Part shown: positions 15,433-25,409 of the stretch, in pieces
Position numbering within the stretch: position 1 is the stretch's first letter
Layout: every line of letters begins with the position of its first letter
Made by a program: the position numbers and the translations under genes
The notes under the pieces: generated by a model
What the model was told of the DNA's origin: nothing
Seen by the model: the letters and a program-made list of their open reading frames with translations, nothing else
Databases searched by the model: none
Assembly: GCA_032251315.1 (NCBI GenBank)
Contig: JAVVEE010000016.1
Location: 1 to 42,145 of the forward strand
Direction: 5' to 3'
Length of the DNA stretch: 42,145 bases
Source: LH-M37 sp032251315
GTDB taxonomy: Bacteria; Pseudomonadota; Gammaproteobacteria; SZUA-229

Positions 15433-16886
15433 AAAAAATCCTCCGGAATAGCGCGGTGCCAGTCGGTGTTTAGCTGATACTGATGCGCCACATTCAACAA
15501 TTGACTTTCCCTGAAATAATTGCCGGTGATCTGCAGACCTACCGGCCTGCCATCAACAAAACCGGCGGGCACTGACATGCCGGGCAGGCCGGCAAGATTG
15601 ACTGCGATGGTGTAAATGTCAGACAGGTACATGGAAATCGGGTCATCGGATTTCTCGCCGATTTTGAATGCTGTATCCGGCGACGTCGGCCCCATGATGA
15701 CATCGACTTTTTCAAAAGCCTCGCGAAAGTCTTCGCTGATTTTATGGCGCAACTGCTGCGACTTGAGGTAATAGGCATCGTAGTAGCCGGATGACAATGC
15801 ATAGGTTCCCACCATGATGCGGCGCTTCACCTCCGCGCCAAAACCTTCACCGCGCGTGCGCGTATACATGTCCATCAGGTCAACCGGGTTCTCACAGCGA
15901 TAGCCATAACGCACGCCGTCGAAACGCGACAGATTGGCGGAACATTCCGCCGGTGCCACAACATAATAAACCGGCACCGACAACCCGCTGTTAGGCAGCT
16001 CGATGTCGATCAGTTCGGCGCCCAGTTTTTTGTATTCGTCCAGCGCGCCTCGCACGACTTTCTCCACGTCGGCATCCAACCCTTCACCGAAATATTCTTT
16101 CGGCAGACCGATGCGCAGACCCGCGAGCGGCTTACCCAGCTCGGCGGTATAGTCCGGCACGTCCTTGTCCAGACAGGTGGAATCTTTTTCATCAAAGCCG
16201 GCCATGACATTCAGCAACAGGGCGCAATCATGCGCGCTCTGCGCCATTGGCCCGGCCTGGTCCAGACTGGAGGCGAAGGCGATCATGCCGTAGCGGGAGA
16301 TGCGGCCATAAGTGGGCTTAATGCCGGTGATGCCACACATTGCAGCGGGCTGGCGGATGGAACCGCCGGTGTCGGTGCCGGTGGCCGCCGGTGCCAGACG
16401 CGCCGCCACGGCCGCGGCCGATCCGCCCGACGAACCGCCGGGAACCCTGTCCGTATCCCAGGGGTTTTTCACCGCGCCGTAAAAACTGGTTTCGTTCGAC
16501 GAACCCATGGCGAACTCATCCATATTGGTTTTACCCAGCATGACCACGCCCGCCTGTTTCAGCTTGCTCACCACGGTGGCGTCGTAAGGGGAGATAAAAT
16601 TATCCAGCATTTTAGAACCGCAGCTGGTACGCACGCCCTCGGTGCAGAAAATATCCTTGTGCGCGATCGGCACGCCGGTCAACGGCCCTGCCGTGCCGTT
16701 TTTGAGGGCGGCGTCGGCCTGCTCTGCCGCCGCCAGCGCCTGCACTTCGGTGACACTGATAAAGCTGTTCAGGTTTTTGTCGTGGGCATTAATCCGCGCC
16801 AGAAAATATTCGGTCAGTTCGACACTGCTGACTTCGCCGGCCTGTAACAGGGCGGATAATTCGACCAGGTTTTTTTTATGATACAT
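15429..16886 (-). CDS. gatA: Asp-tRNA(Asn)/Glu-tRNA(Gln) amidotransferase subunit A
   Basis: An amidase-signature enzyme of 485 residues from the chosen start MYHKKNLVELSALL. The Ser-cisSer-Lys triad is visible: Lys in PIAHKDIFCT, cis-Ser in GGSSGGSAAAVAA and nucleophile Ser in GTDTGGSIRQPA. It frees ammonia from glutamine for GatB. The start at 16886 fits the family N terminus and length; in-frame alternatives are ATG 16892, ATG 16907 (which would overlap the gatC stop as TGATG) and GTG 16910. The middle gene of gatCAB. Confidence 0.96.
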   Translation of the reverse strand: MYHKKNLVELSALLQAGEVSSVELTEYFLARINAHDKNLNSFISVTEVQALAAAEQADAALKNGTAGPLTGVPIAHKDIFCTEGVRTSCGSKMLDNFISPYDATVVSKLKQAGVVMLGKTNMDEFAMGSSNETSFYGAVKNPWDTDRVPGGSSGGSAAAVAARLAPAATGTDTGGSIRQPAAMCGITGIKPTYGRISRYGMIAFASSLDQAGPMAQSAHDCALLLNVMAGFDEKDSTCLDKDVPDYTAELGKPLAGLRIGLPKEYFGEGLDADVEKVVRGALDEYKKLGAELIDIELPNSGLSVPVYYVVAPAECSANLSRFDGVRYGYRCENPVDLMDMYTRTRGEGFGAEVKRRIMVGTYALSSGYYDAYYLKSQQLRHKISEDFREAFEKVDVIMGPTSPDTAFKIGEKSDDPISMYLSDIYTIAVNLAGLPGMSVPAGFVDGRPVGLQITGNYFRESQLLNVAHQYQLNTDWHRAIPEDFL

Positions 16887-16906
16887 CTTCATCTCATCCT
16901 GACTCA

Positions 16907-17194
16907 TCACTCGATCACCTGTGGCACCAGATAAAGGCCGTCTTCAGTCTTCGGCGCAATGGCCTGAAACAATTCGCGCTGATTGCCCTCGGTGACCACA
17001 TCTTCACGCAGGCGCTGCACCGCATCCAGCGGGTGCGACATGGGGGTCACGCCTTTGGTATCCACAGCATTCATCTGTGCGACCAGGTCGAGGATGTCTG
17101 ACAGGTTGCTGACATAACCCGGGATATCCGCTTCCTCTATTTTCAGGCGCGCCAGATAGGCGATTTTCTTTACTTCATCCACATCAAGGGACAT
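16907..17194 (-). CDS. gatC: Asp-tRNA(Asn)/Glu-tRNA(Gln) amidotransferase subunit C
   Basis: 95 residues from MSLDVDEVKKIAYLARLKIEE, the classic GatC start, ending VTPMSHPLDAVQRLREDVVTEGNQRELFQAIAPKTEDGLYLVPQVIE. GatC wraps around the GatA-GatB interface and stabilises the complex. The frame is open for 56 codons further upstream, but that part has no resemblance to GatC; TCTGGAG before ATG 17194 serves as ribosome site. First gene of gatCAB and divergent from mreB across a 229-base gap that must hold both promoters. Confidence 0.95.
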   Translation of the reverse strand: MSLDVDEVKKIAYLARLKIEEADIPGYVSNLSDILDLVAQMNAVDTKGVTPMSHPLDAVQRLREDVVTEGNQRELFQAIAPKTEDGLYLVPQVIE

Positions 17195-17423
17195 TGGCTT
17201 CACTCCAGAAATCATGGTGCAATTATCGATATTACTGCTCACAGTCTGCGGCTGTTCACAAAAGCGGAAAGTTAGCATAATACGCGCTTGCTCGCACTGT
17301 TTTGCTTGCTCGAACCACACCCTGTTGTTAGAGTACGCGCGACTTATATCCAATTTTTTCAAAATTAGCCTATATTCAGTAGGTCAATAATGATAACCGA
17401 CCAAAACAGGTAAAAAACAGCTA

Positions 17424-18473
<1,050 letters not shown>

Positions 18474-18535
18474 GAACATGACAGTGGTGCAGCCGTCATG
18501 CCCTGATCCTGCACTTTTCGGTTGTTGCTAAGCCG

Positions 18536-19390
18536 ATGCAAACGCTTTTTCTACAAGGCCCTTCAGTTACCTTACGGGCGCTGATTCTGGTGATCGCCAG
18601 CATTGTGCTGATGACGGTTGATCACCGCTGGAGCCAGATGGAGATGGTGCGCAACACCCTGTCGCACCTGCTCTACCCCTTGCAGTACACCATCGACCTG
18701 CCCATTCGCCTGTATTACTGGGCAGACATAACCCTGAGCACGCAGCAGGCACTGCTGGATGAAAATCGCCGGCTCGAAGAGCTCTACCTGCAGAACCGGA
18801 TTCGTCTGCAAAAAATGGACATTCTGGAAAGAGAAAACCTGCGTTTGCGCGAACTGCTCAGCGCCACCCCCAAAACCGGTGAAAAAGTACTCATTGCCGA
18901 AATCATCAATGTCGACATCGACCCCTACCGCCAGCTGGTCATCATCAACAAAGGCAGCAATGACGGTGTGTATGTCTCACAGCCCGTGATCGACGCACAG
19001 GGCATCATGGGACAGACCGTCCACGTCAACGCAAACTCATCCACGGTCATGCTCATCACCGACGCCAGCCATGCACTGCCGGTACAGATAGACCGCAACG
19101 GCCTGCGCGCCAACGCCTTCGGTACCGGAAAAATAGACTATCTCGACATTCCCTACATTGCACAGAATGCAGATATCCGTATTGGTGACACCCTGATCAC
19201 CTCCGGGCTGGGCGGGCATTTCCCCGCCAACTATCCGGTGGCCGTGGTTAGCCACATCGAACGCTCCCCCGATGAGGCCTTCGCCAGAATAAAAGCCGAA
19301 CCCCTCGCCCAGCTGGATCGCAGCCGTGAAGTGGTTCTGGTCTGGCACAACCCACCCCAACCCCCGCCGAGTGACGATGTTCAACCCTAA
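18536..19390 (+). CDS. mreC: Rod-shape determining protein MreC
   Basis: 284 residues: one N-terminal transmembrane helix (about 12-29), a coiled coil (about 68-105, LLDENRRLEELYLQNRIRLQKMDILERENLRLRELL) and the periplasmic twin beta-barrel domain with VINKGSNDGVYVSQPVIDAQGIMGQ and the GLGGHFPANYPVAVV segment. It links MreB to the periplasmic synthases. A proline-rich tail (NPPQPPPSDDVQP) ends it. It follows mreB by 62 bases and overlaps mreD by 14. Confidence 0.95.
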   Translation: MQTLFLQGPSVTLRALILVIASIVLMTVDHRWSQMEMVRNTLSHLLYPLQYTIDLPIRLYYWADITLSTQQALLDENRRLEELYLQNRIRLQKMDILERENLRLRELLSATPKTGEKVLIAEIINVDIDPYRQLVIINKGSNDGVYVSQPVIDAQGIMGQTVHVNANSSTVMLITDASHALPVQIDRNGLRANAFGTGKIDYLDIPYIAQNADIRIGDTLITSGLGGHFPANYPVAVVSHIERSPDEAFARIKAEPLAQLDRSREVVLVWHNPPQPPPSDDVQP

Positions 19391-19865
19391 CACCCGCATC
19401 GGCGTATTCACCCTTATTGCTGCATTCATGCTCGCCATGATGCCCCTGCCTGACTGGGCACAGGCCTTTCGCCCCGACTGGGTAACACTGGTATTAATCT
19501 ACTGGACCATGGCCTTACCCGCCAGCATCGGCGTCACCGTCGCCTGGTTTGCCGGACTGATGCTGGATGTCTCGCACGGTGCCCTGCTCGGTCAACATGC
19601 CCTCGGGCTGGTGCTGGTCATCTATATCATCCATGCGCAGCACCAGCGCTTACGTGTGGCCTCCATGCTGCAACAGTCCATCGTTATTTTCTTTTTGCTG
19701 TTGATGAAACAGGCATTAGTGTTATGGGTTGACGGCATCATGGGCCGGGCGCCCGACACCTGGCTGTACTTTATGCCCTCATTAACCAGCGCACTGATCT
19801 GGCCCTGGGTGCATATTATTTTGCGCGACCTGAGAAGAAAGTTTGCCTATAAGACGCATTATTAG
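19377..19865 (+). CDS. mreD: Rod-shape determining membrane protein MreD
   Basis: 162 residues with about five hydrophobic helices and the family pattern RPDWVTLVLIYWTMALP...GLMLDVSHGALLGQHALG. MreD is a polytopic inner-membrane partner of MreC. I take ATG 19377 as the start: it overlaps the mreC end and matches the family; a farther in-frame ATG at 19326 would add 17 residues without family support. Last gene of mreBCD; no clear terminator follows in the 122-base gap. Confidence 0.93.
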   Translation: MFNPNTRIGVFTLIAAFMLAMMPLPDWAQAFRPDWVTLVLIYWTMALPASIGVTVAWFAGLMLDVSHGALLGQHALGLVLVIYIIHAQHQRLRVASMLQQSIVIFFLLLMKQALVLWVDGIMGRAPDTWLYFMPSLTSALIWPWVHIILRDLRRKFAYKTHY

Positions 19866-19987
19866 ATTTTTTCTATATAACTGCTAATCTATTAACATTA
19901 CAATTAGTGTTATAAATAAATCAGCCGGACATTTTATCGCTTCACCCTCACCTCTCTCCAGAGAGAAACTTTAATGGTAACAACCTG

Positions 19988-20611
19988 ATGAGATATGTAT
20001 TTTTAATCTGCTTATTTGTACCCTTTACTGTAAGCGCTGAAGAGCCGTCCAGCCTGCACTCAAAACTCAACACCAGCCTTGCCAGCCCGGCTTTACTGGA
20101 AGAAGCTATCGTTGCAGGTAAAGAGAGAGCTTTTGTCTGCAAATATTGTCATGGTGAAGACGGCAACAGTACACGGGACTATATTCCAAACCTGGCCGAA
20201 CAGAATCCTAAATATCTGCTGGAACAGTTTGAGATGTTCGCCAGCAAACAGCGGGATAATAAAATTATGAGTGAGCTGGCCAAGGTCCTGACTGACGAAG
20301 ATCGCATTAATATTTCGCTGTACTATTTCTCTCAGGAAGCCAAACCCGGCCCGGCATTGCCTCCTGAACTATCTACTAAAGGCGCGAAAGCATTCCAGGC
20401 ACGATGCTCAATCTGCCATGGTAACGACGGCCACGGCAAAGAAAAACTGCCGCGCATCGCCAGTCAACCCACCGAGTACCTTAAAAGAACGCTGAACAGT
20501 TATCGTACAAATCCGGACTTTAGGTCTGCCTCTCCGATGCAGGCTATCGTAGGAGCACTGAATGAGTCAGAACAGGCAACGGTCATTTCATATATTTCAT
20601 CCATGAAATAA
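19988..20611 (+). CDS. Dihaem cytochrome c (c4-like)
   Basis: 207 residues with a signal peptide (cleavage after VSA, residue 17). Two class I cytochrome c domains are each marked by a haem site: CKYCH (Cys51, Cys54, His55) and CSICH (Cys140, Cys143, His144). Likely methionine axial ligands are Met94 and Met184. The second half (ARCSICHGNDGHGKEKLPRIASQPTEYLKRTLNSYR) is typical of cytochrome c4, a periplasmic electron carrier to terminal oxidases. It is followed by its own terminator. Confidence 0.88.
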   Translation: MRYVFLICLFVPFTVSAEEPSSLHSKLNTSLASPALLEEAIVAGKERAFVCKYCHGEDGNSTRDYIPNLAEQNPKYLLEQFEMFASKQRDNKIMSELAKVLTDEDRINISLYYFSQEAKPGPALPPELSTKGAKAFQARCSICHGNDGHGKEKLPRIASQPTEYLKRTLNSYRTNPDFRSASPMQAIVGALNESEQATVISYISSMK

Positions 20612-20642
20612 TCACGACAACGGCATTCTCAGACAGACACAG

Positions 20643-20676
20643 AGAGCAGGCAGCATACAGGCTGCCTGCTCTTTTT
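20643..20676 (+). terminator. Rho-independent terminator after the cytochrome c4-like gene
   Basis: A perfect 12-bp stem (AGAGCAGGCAGC with GCTGCCTGCTCT), 6-base loop, then a T run. It lies 32 bases after the stop codon. Confidence 0.93.
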
Positions 20677-20864
20677 CATTGTCCCGACCCCCTTACCGCA
20701 CTGCCCCGTCCACGCCGGTTCACGCCCCGATTTTTTACAGTCGGCTAATGCCGTACTACAGCCATAGAAAATAATGGAAATATTGGCGTTACAATTTCGA
20801 CAAACCAAAAAAATCTCTTCTGGTTTTCGCGCTCCTTCTTACATCGCTTAATACAGGTGCTTTT

Positions 20865-21665
20865 ATGCTTAAAAAAATCCTCAGCAATATAATGCTACTG
20901 ATCTGGATCAACCCCTTAGCATTTGCCAACGCCGTAGAGCGAGACCGCCCTGTGCTGTTAGCAATAGGTGAATTATCATTCTTAACCGGTCTGGAATATC
21001 AGCAGGCTGACTACGGCACAACTGACAGCACTGACTTATGGCGCATCCCTCTCGGCCTTGGCTATCGGCTGAACAATTTCAGCCTGTTTGCTTCGATGCC
21101 GCTGCTGCATGCTGGTAGCGACGGCAACATTATTGCCACCCATAAAACTTCCAGAACTTTTATGCACTCCGGCCGAAATTCTGTCTCAGGAATTGGTGAC
21201 CTCACTCTCTCCGGTACTTTTTATTTCACACCGCAAACGCGTAACACCGCCAGCTATCATTTAACCGGTGGCGTCAAGTTCGGCACGGCGGATGCCGACA
21301 AAGGACTGGGTACGGGCGAAGATGATTTATTTATTGAGGCCGGTGCTTATAAAAATATCGACAGCTATGTTCTATCTGCAGAACTGGGGTACGAAATCAG
21401 CGGTGATGCTGCTGATTTTAATTATAAAAATGCACTCTACGGCACAGCGGGTCTTGCCAAATGGACTCAGAACCGAGGGCAGCTGGGCGGCTATCTGTAT
21501 TTCAGCGAGGCGCAGGTATCAGGTCTGGAGGAGCCACTTGAACTGAATCTCTTTTACACTCAGTTCATCAGCAAAGACCATAGCGTATATTATTTTATAT
21601 CCAAAGGGCTGAGTCACGGCAGCCCTGATTATGCGCTCGGTGGCAATATTCAGTTTTATTATTAA
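20865..21665 (+). CDS. Predicted outer-membrane beta-barrel protein, function unknown
   Basis: 266 residues with a signal peptide (hydrophobic 5-20, cleavage near AFA/NAV, residue 22). The rest alternates polar and aromatic residues, has repeated barrel-strand patterns (GIGDLTLSGTFYFTP, YHLTGGVKFGTADADKGLGTGEDDLFIEAG) and ends in aromatic residues (GGNIQFYY), as expected for an outer-membrane barrel. The GIGD... and GVKFGTADADKGLGTG parts recall barrel proteins of the MetA/phenol-degradation transporter type, but I cannot place it in a family with certainty. It stands alone between terminator and the convergent AAA ATPase gene. Confidence 0.7.
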   Translation: MLKKILSNIMLLIWINPLAFANAVERDRPVLLAIGELSFLTGLEYQQADYGTTDSTDLWRIPLGLGYRLNNFSLFASMPLLHAGSDGNIIATHKTSRTFMHSGRNSVSGIGDLTLSGTFYFTPQTRNTASYHLTGGVKFGTADADKGLGTGEDDLFIEAGAYKNIDSYVLSAELGYEISGDAADFNYKNALYGTAGLAKWTQNRGQLGGYLYFSEAQVSGLEEPLELNLFYTQFISKDHSVYYFISKGLSHGSPDYALGGNIQFYY

Positions 21666-21727
21666 TAACAGAATGGCTTTGTTTTTAACCTGAAAACATT
21701 ACATTTCCGGACAGAGTGAGATCAACT

Positions 21728-23200
21728 TTAGTCGACCGGAACGGTTCGATGCGCCGCCCATTGCCGCAGCTGAGTAATTTTTTCGTCCATGACTACTGAC
21801 AGTGGACGCGTGGCCGCGATTTCGTCAAGCAGATACCGGGTGTTCATTTCGGCATCTCCGGCGCGCACGGCATACAGTGCGCTGACGATAACCTGCTCGA
21901 TTTCAGCACCGGAAAAACCATCACTGGCGCGGGCGACCTCATCCATATTGATTTCATCGATTGCGACCTTGCGCTTTTCCAGATGGATGTAAAAAATCTG
22001 TTTGCGTATATCCTCTTTAGGCGGATCCACGAAAAAAATTTCATCCAGTCGGCCCTTTCGAATCAGCTCTGGTGGCAGAGCATCAATGTTGTTGGCGGTG
22101 GCGACGACGAATACACGCGCTTTGTTTTCCGCCAGCCAGGTCAGCAAGGCGCCCAGTATTCGCCGGGAGGTGCCGTCATCATTGCCGCCTGAAATACCCT
22201 TTTCGATTTCATCGATCCACAGTACGCACGGCGCCATCAGTCCGGCGGTATTTAATGATGCGCGCAGATTTTTTTCTGATTCGCCAATATATTTATCGTA
22301 GAGGGCGGCGAAATCAAAACGCAACAATGGCACTTTCCAGATGCCCGCGACCGCTTTCGCGGCCAGACTTTTTCCACAGCCCTGCACCCCCAGCAATAAC
22401 AGACCCCTGGGGCCGTCAACCTCATCCAGACGTTCCTGTGCGTGAAAAACTTTTTCGCGCTGATGCAGCCATTGCTTCAACCGGCTCATACCTCCGACAT
22501 CGCCAAAACACGCAGTGTCGTATTCAAAGGAGATGACATCATCACGATTCAGCAGGCGATACTTGGCTTGCATTATTTCATCGGCATCGCTTTCGGTGAT
22601 GGCGCCATCATTGACAATGGCGTTTCTGATTAAACGTCTCGCATCTTTGAAGGTCAGCCCCTTGAGGTTGCTGACGATACGCAGCACCGATTGCTTGTCG
22701 AGCGAAACTTTCTGCCCCGATTCGTGCTGCCACTTCCGCGCCTCTTCCCGGATAATTTTAATCAGCGCCTCCTCATTAGGCAGGCTCAAATCAAAACGCA
22801 CCACGCTATGATTAAGATTCATCGGCATCTCAATTTTGTGACTGATGAACACCAGTTTGTTGCGACTGCCATCAAACTTCATGGCAATCTCCTTGATGAA
22901 ACGGGTATTGGTCGGCTCGCTGAGATAGGGGTCGAAATCGAGCAGCACAAAAATCCTTTCCACGCTGGATGACTTGATATGGCCCAGCACATCGGCAGGC
23001 TCGGCATTATGGCGTTGCGTGCCCAGGTCGATATCCAGACGCTTCAGGCCTTCCGTCACCGACCATTGATAGACCGGCAGTCGATTGGCCACGGCAATTC
23101 GTACTAACAGGTCGAGCGCGCGTTTTTCTTCGTGCGATTCAATTTGCAGGATGGGGGTATGACCCAGAATCAACAGCTCCAGATCTTTTTTATCGGGCAT
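21728..23200 (-). CDS. Ycf46-like AAA ATPase
   Basis: 490 residues. A divergent N-terminal region (about 1-215), including an ExxFxLLDFDPYL-like stretch (82-92), precedes an FtsH/Cdc48-type AAA core: Walker A GVQGCGKS (271-278), Walker B CVLWIDEIE (325-333), sensor VVATANN and arginine-finger region RKGRLDEIFFVDPP. It lacks the FtsH protease and membrane parts. This layout matches Ycf46, a plastid- and cyanobacteria-named ATPase of uncertain role also found in proteobacteria and reported to affect carbon uptake in cyanobacteria. No partner is seen beside it; it lies between convergent or codirectional genes of other function. Confidence 0.82.
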   Translation of the reverse strand: MPDKKDLELLILGHTPILQIESHEEKRALDLLVRIAVANRLPVYQWSVTEGLKRLDIDLGTQRHNAEPADVLGHIKSSSVERIFVLLDFDPYLSEPTNTRFIKEIAMKFDGSRNKLVFISHKIEMPMNLNHSVVRFDLSLPNEEALIKIIREEARKWQHESGQKVSLDKQSVLRIVSNLKGLTFKDARRLIRNAIVNDGAITESDADEIMQAKYRLLNRDDVISFEYDTACFGDVGGMSRLKQWLHQREKVFHAQERLDEVDGPRGLLLLGVQGCGKSLAAKAVAGIWKVPLLRFDFAALYDKYIGESEKNLRASLNTAGLMAPCVLWIDEIEKGISGGNDDGTSRRILGALLTWLAENKARVFVVATANNIDALPPELIRKGRLDEIFFVDPPKEDIRKQIFYIHLEKRKVAIDEINMDEVARASDGFSGAEIEQVIVSALYAVRAGDAEMNTRYLLDEIAATRPLSVVMDEKITQLRQWAAHRTVPVD

Positions 23201-23276
23201 GGTGTGTCTCTGGTTATCAGGCTTATTATTGATTAATACCCTAGCACAAATCCGGCATTATCGATAAATCGCACGC

Positions 23277-23302
23277 AAAAAAGGGCGGGTATAAAACCCG
23301 CC
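23277..23302 (-). terminator. Rho-independent terminator after the cytochrome c-FTR1 gene
   Basis: On the minus strand GGGCGGGT/ACCCGCCC (8 bp, 23283-23302) with a 4-base loop is followed by six T. It lies 40 bases past the permease stop codon and insulates the AAA ATPase gene. Confidence 0.85.
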
Positions 23303-23342
23303 CGGCTCAGGCCCCTGCCTGATCACCAATCATCTTTTGAAA

Positions 23343-25262
23343 CTAACTATTTTTCCGCTGATAGGACAACAGAGCGATCCCCATTAATAGCACAAGAAGC
23401 TGCAAGCCCAGACCCTGGACGGTAGGGTAAATACCCAGCAATTCGATGCGGGGGAATTCCACCATGCTGGTGGCAATGATGCCTGCCTCCTGAAAAGCGG
23501 CGATACCCTGCCCGGCAAACACCACCGCCAGCATGAACAGCAGCACCGCATTGATCTGGAAGAATTTCTTGATGGGCAGGCGTGTGCCCAGGCGCAGAAT
23601 CATGAAGGCCACAGCAACCAATACAACGAGGGCCGCCAGCACCCCCAGCAGGAAGCCCTGCTGGGAATCGGCGGTATCAATCTGCACCCACATGGCCTGA
23701 TAGAACAGCACGGTTTCAAACATCTCACGATAAACCGCGACAAAAGAGACGGTGGCCAGCACCCACAGCGTTTTGTTCTCCATAGCGTTATTAATTTTGT
23801 GGTCGATGAACAGCTTCCAGCGCTTGCTGCTGCTGGCGCTGTGCAACCAGAAACCCACGTACACCAGTATCGCTGCGGCAAACAGCGCTGCGGCCCCTTC
23901 GGTCACCTCGCGACTGGCACCGCTGATTGAAATCAGGTTCTCCGCCACCCACCAGGTCGCTACGCCCAGCACCACCGCACTGATCCAGCCGGCATGGATA
24001 TATTTAACGGCTTTGCGACGGCCGGTTTTGACCAGCGCAGCCATGATGGCGGCCAGCACCAGAATAGCTTCCACACCTTCGCGCAACAGAATGATAAAGG
24101 AGCCGAAGAAAGCCGCCTCCGCTGACATCTGGTTCGAGCCGATGGTGTTTTTGGCCTCATTGATCAAATCGACCAGCTCTGACTGTAGGCGCTGCATTTG
24201 TTCCACATCGCCCTTTTTGGAGGCCTCACGAAAATCGATCATCTTTTTCTCGATCTCTAGCTTGAGCTTCTTGTCGATAATAACCAGGGTCGGTTCTGCC
24301 AGTTCAAAGCCATCAAGGTAGGCCGACAGGGCCGCCTTGTAGGCGGCTTCGCTATCACCGGCTCTGGCGTGTTCGAGACTGACGGCCAGCATGGCGATAC
24401 TGGTATCAAGGGCGGCATGGTCGGAGATATCCAGGATGTCGGGGTTGCTGCGCAGGTAGGCGAGCACGGCTTTGCCATCGACATTGATGTCTTCGCCCAG
24501 CTCTTCGGCCTTGGCGTACGACATGCCCGTCAGGTTGGGCAGGGTCTTGAAGTAATCGCGCAAATAGCCCTGCTGCCAGAGTGACTTGCCGAGTTCACGC
24601 TGTTCCCGCGTGGCTGAGAACCGGCTCACGTAGATGGCCAGCGCCCAGCGCTGCTCTTCATCGAGCTGCTCAAAAGCCTGCATAGGTGTGCCGTCGACGC
24701 CCAGCGAAATAGTATTGTAGAGATCAAACACGCTACGGCTGTACTGGCGTTTCATGTCGTGAAAATCACTGGGGGGAATGGGCTGCTCACTGGCCAGCGG
24801 GCCGTCGCCGTAACCCAGTATGCCGTGACAGGATGAACATTCCGCTTCATACAAAGCCTGCACCCTGGAAAGGTCGGGCACTTTCATCGGGCCGACTGAA
24901 ATGTCGTAGGTGGCAATTAAATCCGCCTTGAGCTGCTGGGTGAGCGTGGCGATTTTGTCGCCTTCGATACGCCGGGCAATGCCCAGGCGTATCTGCTCCG
25001 CTTCCTGGACTAACTTGGCCTTTTCTTCATATTCCGGCATGCCCAGAATCAGGTTGCGCAGTTCACCGGAAAACTCCCGCATTTCGGCATATTCAACCTC
25101 ATCGACCACTTTGCCGTTTTCAACTGTGGGCGGGTAATCCACGCCGATATAATCCAGCATTTGCACCAGGCGCTGGGAGGGGTCGGCCATGGAAACAGCC
25201 GGGCTCAGGGACAATACAAGGGCTGCCAGAAAAGCTAGAGGACGAATAAGGGCTTGTAACAT
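23343..25262 (-). CDS. Cytochrome c - FTR1 iron permease fusion
   Basis: 639 residues. A signal peptide (1-25) leads to a periplasmic part with one cytochrome c site CSSCH (Cys142, Cys145, His146; likely Met194 ligand), then a helical stretch, then seven or so membrane helices with the two FTR1 iron motifs REGVE (394-398) and REMFE (512-516). FTR1 permeases move iron delivered by an oxidation-coupled route; the attached haem domain suggests electron transfer on the periplasmic side is built into the same chain. A Fur-box-like sequence lies 27 bases upstream of the start. The gene has its own terminator. Members of this fused type exist in other proteobacteria. Confidence 0.9.
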   Translation of the reverse strand: MLQALIRPLAFLAALVLSLSPAVSMADPSQRLVQMLDYIGVDYPPTVENGKVVDEVEYAEMREFSGELRNLILGMPEYEEKAKLVQEAEQIRLGIARRIEGDKIATLTQQLKADLIATYDISVGPMKVPDLSRVQALYEAECSSCHGILGYGDGPLASEQPIPPSDFHDMKRQYSRSVFDLYNTISLGVDGTPMQAFEQLDEEQRWALAIYVSRFSATREQRELGKSLWQQGYLRDYFKTLPNLTGMSYAKAEELGEDINVDGKAVLAYLRSNPDILDISDHAALDTSIAMLAVSLEHARAGDSEAAYKAALSAYLDGFELAEPTLVIIDKKLKLEIEKKMIDFREASKKGDVEQMQRLQSELVDLINEAKNTIGSNQMSAEAAFFGSFIILLREGVEAILVLAAIMAALVKTGRRKAVKYIHAGWISAVVLGVATWWVAENLISISGASREVTEGAAALFAAAILVYVGFWLHSASSSKRWKLFIDHKINNAMENKTLWVLATVSFVAVYREMFETVLFYQAMWVQIDTADSQQGFLLGVLAALVVLVAVAFMILRLGTRLPIKKFFQINAVLLFMLAVVFAGQGIAAFQEAGIIATSMVEFPRIELLGIYPTVQGLGLQLLVLLMGIALLSYQRKNS

Positions 25263-25288
25263 AGTTAGTTAATCTTTCATTTGTAAAT

Positions 25289-25307
25289 GATAATGATTCG
25301 CATTGTC
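25289..25307 (-). promoter_or_regulatory. Fur-box-like site upstream of the iron permease
   Basis: GATAATGATTCGCATTGTC matches about 15 of 19 positions of the consensus GATAATGATAATCATTATC. It lies just before the permease start, which predicts repression by Fur with iron. Confidence 0.75.
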
Positions 25308-25409
25308 ATGTATTTGTGCAATTCTGTCAAGCGAGCGATTTCTATAAAAGAGCTGAATTTTAAACCATAATTATTCTAAGCATTTGATTTTATAACCCTC
25401 TGTAATCCG

